Shown here: in pieces, positions 1-10,798 of the stretch
How positions within the stretch are numbered: position 1 is the first letter of the stretch
Layout of the letters: every line of letters starts with the position of its first letter
DNA from: Perkinsus marinus ATCC 50983
Taxonomy: Eukaryota; Perkinsozoa; Perkinsida; Perkinsidae
Assembly: GCF_000006405.1 (NCBI RefSeq)
Contig: NW_003211409.1
Location: 223,050 to 259,824, forward strand
Reading direction: 5' to 3'
DNA: 36,775 nucleotides
Notes under the pieces: model-generated
Seen by the model: only the letters and a program-made list of their open reading frames with translations
Database searches by the model: none
What the model was told of the DNA's origin: nothing
Program-made: the position numbers and the translations under genes

Positions 1-405
1 AGCTTACTGGAACCCTTCGGATGCCGAGCCAATTTGACAACATCGCCATCTGACAGCAGCACTGATCTATCGACAGTGCTCAGTTCGCTGCCATTGTGAT
101 AAGTTGTGTTATACTGAGCAACAATTATGGGCTATATGAAGCTAAAAAAGTCGACCTACTCGCGAGAGGTCTTTCAAACGAAGCATCGGACATGCCTGCG
201 ACGACTCGCCTGTTACTATGAACTCACACTGTTTCCGCGAAATCGTGTTGTCTGATGGAGCGACATGGTCTGAAGGCAACGAATGGGACTCACCATTGGC
301 GACGACTATGTCCGAGTGAGCTCGACCAACAGTGGTAGTCCCCCGAGGAAGATAGTATACGGATCGATCGGAGCTACTTTCGAGAGGTAGTAGCAACCAG
401 ACCAT
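1..405 (-). CDS. FHA-domain protein resembling nibrin/NBS1 (5' part, runs off left edge)
   Basis: The start ATG at 405-403 opens MVWLLLPLESS, followed by an FHA-like run: YYLPRGTTTVGR, SDIVV, NTISRKQCEF, and LRLKDLSR. A 46-bp intron (114-159, GTAGGT...CTCAG) joins in phase to YNTTYHNG, then DRSVLLSDGDVVKLAR, which is the closing strand pattern of an FHA domain. Human nibrin opens with a similar order (MWKLLP..., VGR, SISR, LKDNSKYGTFVN), so an MRN-complex subunit acting in double-strand-break signalling is the best guess. The FHA Arg (VGR), Ser-Arg (SRK) and Asn (HNG) are visible; the usual His after SRx is Gln. Compared with nibrin there is an insertion of roughly 15 residues before NTISRKQ. 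BRCT domains and the MRE11/ATM-binding tail would lie outside the window. The FHA fold is well supported; the nibrin assignment is an inference from the N-terminal order. Confidence 0.62.
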
Positions 406-3219
406 TCTCGAAAGGCTAAAGGAATGAGCAGCGAGAGTAGATCCACAGTGAACGCAGAAGCATATGATTAGAGTACAAAGAGAATGAATACGTGAGTATA
501 GCAGTTGTAACTTGATGTTCGCTCCATTTCATGGTATCAGCAAAGATCGCATCGCAGTCATGGGAGGAGTTGACAACAGCGCCTGAACGGCTGCTTATAT
601 TCAAACTTGTTGCATAACTCGAATGGGCACCCTTTGATGCCTAGATCGACAGCGACCAACGGCCAGCCAGCTTATTAGGATCAGCCTCTGGTCTGAACCT
701 ACTTCTCGGTTGGCGGTATAGAGATAGGATACCTCTACTTCTCGATTGAATCTGCACCTAGTACCAGGAACACGCAAGAAGCTACAACAGTGGACAGTAT
801 CTATTCCCAAGGTTGAGGGATCAATGATTCTCAACCATAACTTATACACCGTGTCAACTACGACAGCTAGTCCCTAGGAGAGTACTCCGCCACCTCGAGT
901 GACGTTGAACACTCAGCGACACTGGTCGTTGAACTGGCTCCGCTGTGAACCAGTTGAAGGGCTCACTCCGCGGCACCGCTCCGTACCGAATCAGCATCTG
1001 CTACATAACTTATCAATATTCCCAGCAAGCTGCCGATGTTCCCGAAGCCGTGCTCCAATCCAAGGATGAACATAATCGCCCTTCTCAATAATGGTGGTGG
1101 TCAATAGTATCAATCACGTCAACTCGACTCACACAGAGCCGTTGAGGCCAACTGTTCTTCAATTAGCCCTTATGATTACGACTACGGTGATTTAGAGTCG
1201 CGCTAGCTCACGTTAAGAGGTTACATAAGAGAGGCTACATCTGCACGGAAGAAGACATTTACACAACCTCATCAGAGCCTTTGTGATATGAAGGCCATGT
1301 CGAAGGTTGAGCATTCTACGTCTCATACACCATTTTTCAAATACTGAACGCGGCGTGGACAAGGATGATAAACCCCCGATTTCAACTAATTAGAATGCCG
1401 CCGGCACGACCTATTCTACTATCGAGTGGCACTACGTCCGCGACCTAGTATACCTATCACGATGCGAACATCTAAAACTTCAACTTTCAGAGTGTATACT
1501 CTATCGCATTACGAAAACCATCATGACACATGACTGCGCACTGCTGTATAACTTAGTTGGAGAAGCCATACTGTACGGCCCGTACATTTCCTACAACCAC
1601 GGAGTTTGGGTGGGCGCAGCAGAAGACCAGATCGAACTTTCGAACTGCAACCCGCGGCCCGTAGACCAGGAACCCGGGACGATCGCGACGGGCGCCGTAG
1701 ACCAATGTCCAGTCCCGAGACAGACCCGCAAGCTGTGTAAAGGTCTATAAGACTGTGTTGTGAGTCCAAGTTCTCGAAGTCCACAAGTACTTCAGCCTAC
1801 GCAATAAGCAGAGCTCATCAACCGCGCTAAGTGCTGCACTCATCAACACGTGAATCCAAACTCTTAGAGACCAATCTTGGGTCACAGAACTTGAGTTGAG
1901 TAGACTCCACCTCCGGAGCACACACATGGCATATCATATGCTATACTGTTATGCATTTTACTCTGCCCGTGCAATGCAAAGAACCAACACAATGAGCGCC
2001 GCAACATTGCACTGCGTCGTTCCGAGGGCTTTTCGAGTACGTCTGCATGCACCTGGTCAGCAGCGTACTCTAACAGCATGCACCATGGTATCGGAGAACA
2101 GCGGGTGAATCAGCAGCGGTAACGGGAGGCAGTCCCATCACAGTGACAATCGTTTGCCTAGCTCAAATGTTGGTCTTCGTTCTCCATCTCGCAGTCGTTA
2201 CCGCCGAGTATACCGGAGCCTACAAGGAGAAGTAAAGAGTCACTTCGCTGGCTGGGCATCGCATCCTGAAAAGTATTCTCGTCTGGTCGGATTCGGACAC
2301 AACTTCGGTAGACATGATGATCACCGTATGAAGATCTTTGCAGATGACCTCCGCTACACAGAGAAATATGATACCAACTTGGTATTACCAAAGGTGGGAT
2401 TATCTGGTTGTGAACATGTACTGAAGTTAATACCAGAGTGCCACACCGCCACTGCAGGTATGTCCTACACGCTCAAGGTGACTCCCTTCACCCCCGTTGA
2501 AAATCTTCCAAGAGCTGTCAACTATGTTGCTAAGGGCTGGGTTACGGCTGTTCAAGGTCAGAGTCACTGCGGCCTTCTCAGCTACTGGTGGAATCCTTCG
2601 TCGGTCTGCGATGATACTTGCCGAGAATATCCTCAACAAGTGCTCGCGAGGGTCTTCACAAGAATCTTACTGGGGACCTCGTGTCACTCTCGGAAGGAGA
2701 GTTAATCGACTGTAACTCGTCTTCTTGGAACACGTGGATAACCATATTGTACCTCATCTTCACGCGATTCTTGACCTCTACAGGGCCTGTCTCGGTGGAT
2801 TGATGGCTGGCGCGTTTGAATACGTTATGGATCACGGGATCGGCTCGGGAAAGGATAGTCCGTACAAGCAAGTCTCCAATCCAATTCATCCAACCTGTAG
2901 GAGCAATGTTTAGAAGGATGTCATGAGTTCAGCAACGTTTGTTTGCTGAACTTCTGATCCATCGAGTTGTTCAGATGGAAGTCAGAGTGTTGCGAAGAAT
3001 AGCATGCTTAGTATTGTTCTGCATAAATCCATGGCTTAAGATCACAGTCGGGCTTGTGGGTTCTGCTGTAGTAAGGATATAGCAAGACTCGGGACGGGCC
3101 GCAACTAGCGCTCCGGTATAGAGTCATAAATGGAAGTATGGACTGGACAGGCATGGTTGTAGATCCCACTCGACTCATCATTAACGTGAACTACAGCGCA
3201 ACACTCAAGGATGGTGAAA
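406..3219. other. stretch without a supported gene
   Basis: No recognisable protein family, RNA or repeat is seen on either strand. The longest open frame (plus, 2154-2705, about 183 codons) has no motif I recognise and is near the length expected by chance in this much sequence. Short minus-strand frames at 601-849, 1745-2079 and 2656-2889 look mildly protein-like but I could not chain them through splice sites in phase. It may hold an intron-rich gene too diverged to recognise, or decayed element sequence. The RE1/RE2/RE3 repeats common elsewhere in the window are not evident here. Confidence 0.4.
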
Positions 3220-4812
3220 TCAGCTTCGCCCCTTATGGCCGTACTGTGGCCCTGCTCCTCCTCCTGCTCCCCAGGCCATGCCCATCCCAGGAGCACCACC
3301 ATATGGTGGCATCTGCTGCTGCTGTTGGTGATGATATGCTGCATACGAGCCGCTACCTAGGATCATAACGTCACTTCCACCCCAATCTTCAGAACATTAC
3401 GTTTTCGTTTAGGTGGCATATGAGGATAGAAAGGCGCCGGAGCACGCATGAGCGGCTCTGGAAGACTCCCGCCCTCCTTACGGGGTATCCGTCCTGTCAT
3501 CAACTGAGGCCGAAGCACATATCAAAACCGCGAACGGTCTACTGCGATGCTCACATAATCTTCAACTTCCTCCGGCCCAAACTTGTGTACTCTAGTGCAT
3601 CTCATTGGGTCCATGCATCGACCTGATATACACAATGTGGGAAAGTATGCACATGATCAACGTGTTGATGAAAATATGAAAATTCTGAAGACATTTTTGT
3701 ACACTCAAAGCGCAAACTACTGAGCTCAGTTCAGCACACCCTACATATATTTCAACACTACATCGCACTCCTTGAGCGTGCTCTAGGCCGCTGACCTGTT
3801 AATATCTGGTCTGAACAGAGCCGATTGGCTTGCTTGCCAGGTTCAGTTCCCCACTGTAATGCCTGTGGATGCTTCAATGGACAGGACTCCCCCAAAGGGC
3901 AGGAGCCTCGGAAGAGGTACCACAGACAGAGAGGCCTGCCCAACGACCGATGCAATCGACTCCAGAGAGCCTCCAACTACTGTCCATGGTCTTCCAGCTC
4001 CACCTTTCCAATGCTACCCAAGTCGTGAGCTTGGAATAGAGCACACATAAGGCGGACGTTATCCCTCGATAATCTGAACACTATATCACAGAGAACGCTA
4101 GGGGTCCTTTACTTGTCAGTAAGTTCAATTTCAACATCATGTCGACGTAGCACGCCAGGCACTCTATCAGTAGTAATGACTCGGTCCAGTATGTGGCCAA
4201 GCCGACCGTCCATCGACACTCGATAGTCCTCAGCTAAAGCAAACTCCAACCTTAAACCACACATCCTCCCCAAGTGGTTTCACCTAAACACTTTATTATC
4301 GTATTAGCAGGGACTTGAGTGACGTCATCTGTGAGATCACTAGGACTAGTCAGTGGAGGCGGCAGCGGTGGAGGGCCATGGGACTACCATTACACCATCA
4401 TATACCAGTAACCTCCTTCCCACTATTACTCCTTCCCTCGACCGTTCGCTTCCATCTTCCATAGAGCTGCCTGAATTACTCGTAGTCGACCTCCTCGAAC
4501 GATGGATCGGCACAGCCGGTGGAGGAGGTGCCTATCAACACACCCCATTCCTGCACTACCCGACTCGCTTCAGAAGGCCACCAGAGGGTTCTGCACCATC
4601 AGCTCGCCATGGACCCGCTCAGCTACCGCTACCGGGTCGCTAGTCGCCCCTCTACCCAAACGATTAAGTAGTCGTAGTAGAATATCTAGTGACAGACCTG
4701 ACCGTTCGTCCAGCTACTCAAGCGATGACTCACCATCCATCGTTTTATAGAGGCCGTCCATGAGCGTGGCCGCCGCCTTAGCCGCCGCCTCTTCCCCGCC
4801 CGAGCCAGCCAT
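3220..4812 (-). CDS. tandem CCCH zinc-finger protein (TTP/ZFP36-type)
   Basis: Start ATG at 4812 (MAGSGGEEAAAK...GLYKTMD), exon 4734-4812, then further small exons to about 4050 whose borders are not all fixed. The zinc-finger part is clear. Exon 3796-3976 holds finger 1 (CLWYLFRGSCPLGESCPLKH, C-x8-C-x5-C-x3-H) and the first Cys of finger 2. A 173-bp intron (3623-3795) carrying an RE1 repeat follows, and exon 3555-3622 completes finger 2 with the same C-x8-C-x5-C-x3-H spacing. The inter-finger linker is about 17-18 residues, as in TTP-family tandem fingers that bind AU-rich mRNA 3' UTRs. Exon 3401-3503 is Pro-rich and exon 3220-3356 is Gln/Gly/Pro-rich (five Gln, then GGAPGMGMAW) and ends at TGA 3222-3220. 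All junctions from 3976 down agree in phase. Likely an RNA-binding regulator of mRNA stability or translation; RNA binding is inferred from the family. Confidence 0.72.
3630..3765 (-). repeat. RE1 element in CCCH-gene intron
   Basis: Reverse-strand copy reading GTGTTGAAATATATG ... TGAGCTCAG ... ATCATGTGCATACTTTCCCACATTG. It occupies most of the 173-bp intron that splits the second zinc finger and has the same orientation as the gene. Confidence 0.75.
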
Positions 4813-4892
4813 CGACATAACACGAGTCGATGCCACATCCACTAAGGCAACCTAAGCATACGAGCTCGTGTAAGCAATACATCATCGATGAC

Positions 4893-6955
4893 TTATACGA
4901 GTTCCAATAGCTCCGTTGGTACTGATTCGAACACCTCTGCTGGCGGTGTAGACTTCTGTGCCAAAGACGATACTCGTGGACCGGCTGAAACGATAACCCA
5001 AGGACGAGTGAACAATCTCATCAATTTCAGTACATCAATTTCGATATTAATTACTATCCAACCATACGTTCACCAAATCAAATAATATCCAAACCGAAAT
5101 CATGAGCATTTCTTTCCCCAAGTCAACTCTACAACAACATATCGACGAAAACACCCAAGTAGTGTCTTATAGGAATTCCAATACGATATACAAAAATGTA
5201 AAATCGCACAGACCGCCCACCATACCAAAGCACGCCAAGGCTGGTGAATCCTTGGCCCTGTAGGTCGCATATCGGACCAAATCCCGTTTGATCTGAATTC
5301 CACCTGCATTATCATCTTCCACATTACAAGTGCTAATACCTCAGCCACCTTCTCTCGCTGGGTCAACGGCTCCCCCGAACTACTCAGTTCTTCACTACTG
5401 GTATGCTCTATAGACTTCCACGGCAGACCGCCCAGCGCCAAGTCCAGAAACCTATTCCAACGACCATCGTCTGAGACAACTGAAATCCGCAGATCACGAA
5501 TACACGAAAACGAGGCTCCAATAATCGTCGATGTAAGTCAAATGGCCGCCCCCCGGAGATACATAGTTTGTCGTACCACGGAATGAGTGCGCTTGGGTCG
5601 TGCCTAACACAGGCCGCGATATCAAAAATGAACATCTTCAAATACCCTTACGGGGCGGTTGGTCATCCGCAGCGTAAAGTGTTTTGTCCTCCTCTGCAGT
5701 GTGAGTAGCATCGACTCGCTTGGCTAGGCCAAAATCGATTAGCAAACACTCCAGCTTTGGTGGTGGACCTTCCGAACCTGCACAGTTGAATATCAAATGT
5801 CATTTACCGAGGAGGACCCTCACTGTCAGGCGTGGAGCTCACGAGCCAATTCGAAGGCTTAACGTCCCGATGAATGTACCCCAGCCTGAAGTCAAAATCA
5901 TTTGCAGTCATGGAAGTTGCATAAACTCGGTCGCCTACTTATGCATGCGATGTAGGGTATCTAGCATACCCCGTCCGAGTGCCGCCAAGCTGAACGGCGA
6001 GAACTTCCCAATACGCCTCCTCACAACCGACAGAGACTCTCCTGAACAGTGTCGAAATACATGTTTGCTTTACTCAGCTGCTGAGCTCAAGATTGCCCTC
6101 ACTAGTCATAGGAAAACATACACGAATTAGGGTAGAAGTGTTCAGAAACCAACGATAATTTTGTAATTGACTCGCAATGTGGTTGACCATGTGCATCTTT
6201 TCCCACACTGGTCCTCGGCACTACGCCTCTCCAACAGAGCGTACCACTACGCCTACCTGGACACAGCTGCATAGCCACTACTGTTGTAGGGTAGTTCGAT
6301 CCCCACGGTACAATGACCATGTCCGTACCAAGGAAATACACCTAAACCACAAGTCTACCAGGCCCGACAAGAATTCACCGCTCACCTGTGGTATCGCTAT
6401 ACTAGGGTCGTGTCTCTTTAACCACTGCATAACTTTAGCCTCATAGGTCAACACCCGTGGCACACATCGAAGAGGCTTCTCAACCTTCAGTGCAATAGGT
6501 GGTACCGTTGAATCTAATATCAGCACTAAGCCGACCAGTGGTTCATCCAAATGTAGTTGTACCAGCGCCAATCTCAGCACCCAAGTAAATCTCTGAGAAA
6601 GTTCCATACCCGAGTCTCCGAACTGCGAGGTACTTTCCTGCGAACTCAGTATTAGGAGGAATCAATGGTTGATGACCTACGACAACATCAATAACAACAA
6701 CAACAACGACAAAAACAGCAGCAGCAGCAGCAACAATAACAACAACAATAACAATAACAATAACAACAACAACAGCAACAACCTACGGCTCACATACACC
6801 CTGCAACAACTACACTCACCCAAAGTTGGCTTTATCTCAAGCTGTTGTATAACACTGACGGCCATGCTGCTCTCTACCGACATCGCACTGGCATTCCCTT
6901 CAGCGCCTCCCAATCCTCCCCGGTCTGCAACACCGCCATACATGTACCGAGACAT
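4893..6955 (-). CDS. casein-kinase-1-like protein kinase
   Basis: Exons resolved with agreeing phase: 6820-6955, 6563-6676, 6386-6513, 6257-6341, 5939-6041, 5824-5885, 5652-5777, 5504-5603 and one starting at 5451. Start ATG at 6955 (MSRYMYGG). Motifs in order: glycine loop RRLGYGTFSEIYLG, ATP-binding Lys in IALKVE, FSLAALGRGMLDTLHRMH (alpha-E), catalytic loop YIHRDVKPSNWLV, DFGLAK, activation segment FRGTTNYVSP, then DDYWSLVFVFLDLALGGLPW, which lines up residue for residue in length with the CK1 [20 protein letters not shown] block. This places it in the CK1/TTBK/VRK branch with an intact catalytic triad (K, D, D). The loop has PSN where CK1 usually has PDN or PEN. Intron 1 contains an AAC-type microsatellite and intron 4 an RE1 copy. 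The C-terminus after the LPW block is uncertain; a likely last exon ends FESVPTELLELV at stop 4895-4893, 80 bp before the next gene start. Confidence 0.82.
6046..6209 (+). repeat. RE1 element in CK1-like kinase intron
   Basis: Begins CAGTGTCGAAATACATG, with a central TCAGCTGCTGAGCTC and AGAAGTGTTCAGAAACC, and ends TTGACCATGTGCATCTTTTCCCACACTGG. It is antisense to the kinase gene, and its left end lies only a few bases from the 3' splice site at 6042. Confidence 0.75.
6690..6782. repeat. AAC/AGC-type microsatellite
   Basis: Runs of AAC with interspersed AAT and AGC units. It makes long Asn, Leu or Val open frames on both strands that are not genes; it lies in intron 1 of the kinase gene. Confidence 0.85.
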
Positions 6956-7171
6956 GAACCGAGACACTACAACTACATAACAGCAATAGACAACACTCAA
7001 AACACAAGACGAATAGATGAGCAAAAGCAATGAAATAATAGGCGACAAGGAAGCCACTGAAGCAGAGTGATAACTGTAGTGACTTCCCACATAACAGAAG
7101 AGCCAGCGAACGGGCCTAGTGTACAAAATGGTACACCCCAAATAGCGGTCAGCGCCTACATACAAATAAAC

Positions 7172-10100
7172 CTATTCCGGAGACTCATCGAACGACTTCC
7201 GCACCAGTCGCGTGGTGCCGTCCCATTTCGCATCGTCCTGAAATAGGAGTTGGCGAATTTACGGTATATATAATACTTAGAAAAAAGCAACTCACCGGTG
7301 GTGGATTGGCCTCATAGTAAATTGCCTCTTCCTTTAACCTCCGCGCAGCAAGCCACGACTCACCCATCGTTCGAGACCTACAACAGTATTAATCACAGAC
7401 CACCTTATGCTGCTGCTGACCACCTCTTCTCAGCTTCAGTGAGTAGCTCAATGGCTCGCCCGAAGTTCCGATTACGATAGGCCTCTAGCGCCCGAATATG
7501 AAGACCGGCAAGTACCAACTGCTGTGTAGATGCCTCCAATCTTGAGCTCAATACCTTACATGAAATGACAATAACTCACCACTATGATTCAGCCCGCAGA
7601 TCTACGCTGAAATTTTCACCATATTCCAATGTGAAAAGATATGCGCATGGTCGACTACCTATGTTAGTAACAATATGAAAACTCTAAACACATTCTGGGA
7701 AACTCTCATTCCACCCGAATTTGTGTGTAGATTTATACATCATGATCCATCAACTGCGACATGGCTACCTCAAGAATAGTGAGGCCTTCAGATTTCCCCT
7801 TCACCGCTACACGGTCCAATGGTCGACAAACGAAGTTGTCCGCTACTCCTGGTTCCTGCCAGACGCTCTCTGATATAATAATCTGATAACATCGCCGTTA
7901 AGTTGTGTCAACAAGCCGGTCACTTAGTGAGTTACTACTACTACTACTACTACTACAGTAGTACTCCTACTATTACGACAATAGATATATTATAGACTAC
8001 AATATATTTGATTACAAAATAGGTTGAATAGGAATTCACAATATCCTATTTATTGAGTTTTACTACACGAGTTCCATAACGTTTATTGCAGTTTTCGAGT
8101 CGACTCGCAGTGTTCACTCTGTCGCCGAGCAGACCGTACTTCATGCGACTAGGAGCTCCAACATTGCCAACCAAGCATTGACCTGTAATGATAATCATCG
8201 TAATCAACTACGACTCCTACGAGTCTCCTCTCACCCGTGTGAATGCCCATCCGGACCCTCAAAGTAGACTTGTTGACACTTTTCAGCGCCTGCTGCCACG
8301 TTGAGTCAGCCTCTGACAGTCTGGCTACTAGGGTCTGCAATTTCCCAAAATTACGGTATTAAAACCAGACTCATCATTAAATCTCACCTGCATAATCATA
8401 GCAGCTGTGAGGCATTGCTCAGCATGATTTCCTACAGGGAGAGGGGCATTCCACACTGCCAATATCCCGTCACCCAGAACTTCCAATAAGGTACCTGCTT
8501 ATACTCAATCACAACCAGTGAATCACCAAGTGTCACCACGTGTCACCTTGGTTTTCAGTGATGATTTCGCTCACCAAAGTAAAGTAATGGGACAAAAACC
8601 TCAGTACCTACAAAAACAAGGCAAGCTCCTACGCTACACTACCGCATACAGGCGACTGACTCACTTGTGTGGGAGTAAGCTTCTCGCAGATCGTAGTGAA
8701 AGCCTCAATGTCCGAGAAGAATATAGTGACCTTCTGAGGAGCGACACCGAGCTCAACTTCCTCCCCAGTGCGGAGAATCATTCGAACCTAATTGACGAGA
8801 TCATAATGGCGGGTAGTAATGAGTGTAGTAGGACCATATATAAAACAACAACAGCACCGCATAGCACACCTCAACACTAAGGTCAATGAAGTTCCACCCT
8901 AGTGATATGAAAAACACTAGTAGAAAATATATTTCACGACTACTGCATATCACCGCGAATATCGCGTTTTTCACAGAGTATTACGCCACTTCACGTGAAA
9001 CGGATGAAACTCCACTGTATATGCATACTTGAATACTTCGTCTTCTTCCAACAACTAGGATCACTACAATTAGTATAACCTGGTAATCTTCATAATACTC
9101 TGTGATAAACCCATTGAAGCTCAGATTCGCAGATGAAGTTCGTCACCACACATGCGTATGAACTACTCGTGCAGCACTGCTACCCTCTTGGAAAAAAGGC
9201 TACTGCACTTTTCCGATAACAAATTAAAAAAACTAATATCTCGTTTTTGTAGTTTTCTTGCGGATGAAAAGTTCAAATTCGATTTTCCTACACTGTTCGA
9301 GAACAAAAATTCAAATTCGTGAAGAAAACTCACGATTTCGAAAACAAAAATTGAAATTCGTCACACATACGACCAGTCTTCAGTGCTCATTCTTTCAAAT
9401 TTTCCCATAACACTTGCTGAATTTGAGATTGCAAAACCGTGTTCGTAGTGCAATGACGAAAAGCTTCTACTATTCCACTGCTCTTACCACGTCATAAGGA
9501 CAATACTTAGCCCACGATGATATCATCATCTGTACTCGAGTGAGACTCTGATCAAGCTCTGTGATCTCGTTAAAATAACCATCACCGTGTCGGTCATTCG
9601 GTAAACAGCCCAGAAATGCCATACAACGACTCCCTGAGAAGAACATAGGGAAACCACCACATACAGCGACCTTTACTTTTTGGTGTTTCCTTCTCCTGGT
9701 CGTACGGGTTGCCTCGTACATTCGTAGTGAAGACCTGACATGTCAGGGAATGATGGTATCAATATTGTAGTTTCACCCGTTTTACGCGAAGTGGCGTAAA
9801 TATATGTGAAGTATTTGAATTTGCGACTTGATTTTTTTTTCAAATATTCTGTAAAAACGCAATATTGGCGACACGCAATAGTCGTGAATATACTTTTCAC
9901 TAGTGTTTTTCATATCGCGGGTGGAACCTCATTATCGAGGAATAGGTATTAGGAATCACGGATTCACCCATTCTCGAGGATTTGTGTTATCTAGAGTCTG
10001 ACAACAGTGAGAAAGGAGTTCCCAATGTGATGATATCTACCCATAAATCATCTAGGAGCCTATAATGTTCCCAGGAAGGGAACTCATTTTGAATTTCCCA

Positions 10101-10623
10101 CGGATGGCTAGGAACACATTCTTCAATCAGTTTTCCATTAGGAACATTTTACTCGTTGTTATCAGACCCTGGAGAACGTTACCTCTCAAAGCTAGATGGG
10201 TCTCTGATACCTACGTCGGAAACTGCGTAAAGAATGTGTTCCTGGCTATGTGGAAAATCCAAAACGAGTTCCCCCTGGGAACATTATAGGTTCACTGATG
10301 GGAATATCATTATATAAACACCACGAGATCAACTTGTGCTGATACCAAACCATAGGTTCTCTGACATGAGATCATTGTGGGGTTTACCTCGTGATTTCCT
10401 ACAGCTGCATATTCGAATACTGCTAGTTGTTCCATCCGGTCAATCATGGTACCTGCGCACAGCGAAGGATTCTCTGGGACGACGCTCTCTCTAGTCCCCA
10501 CGTAAAGGGTGTACTATGCAGACCCCGATCTGGTTGAAGCTCCTTATGAAGATTAAAGACGCGATGAATACCAGTGCTGCGGCTATACACAGCATGAAGA
10601 TCTGACAACGGGGCGTAAACACG

Positions 10624-10676
<53 letters not shown>

Positions 10677-10749
10677 AAACAAAAACAACAACAAAAACAT
10701 AGACAGCAGCAACAACAGCAACAACAACAACAACATAGACAGCAGCAGC

Positions 10750-10798
<49 letters not shown>

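Noticed and set aside
2154-2705. 183-codon plus-strand frame
   Set aside because: No motif, no splice-site support, and a frame this long is expected about once by chance in this window.
6669-7165. Poly-Asn frame on plus and poly-Leu frame on minus
   Set aside because: Same cause: microsatellite in intron 1 of the kinase gene. Only the part 6820-6955 on minus is taken as coding.
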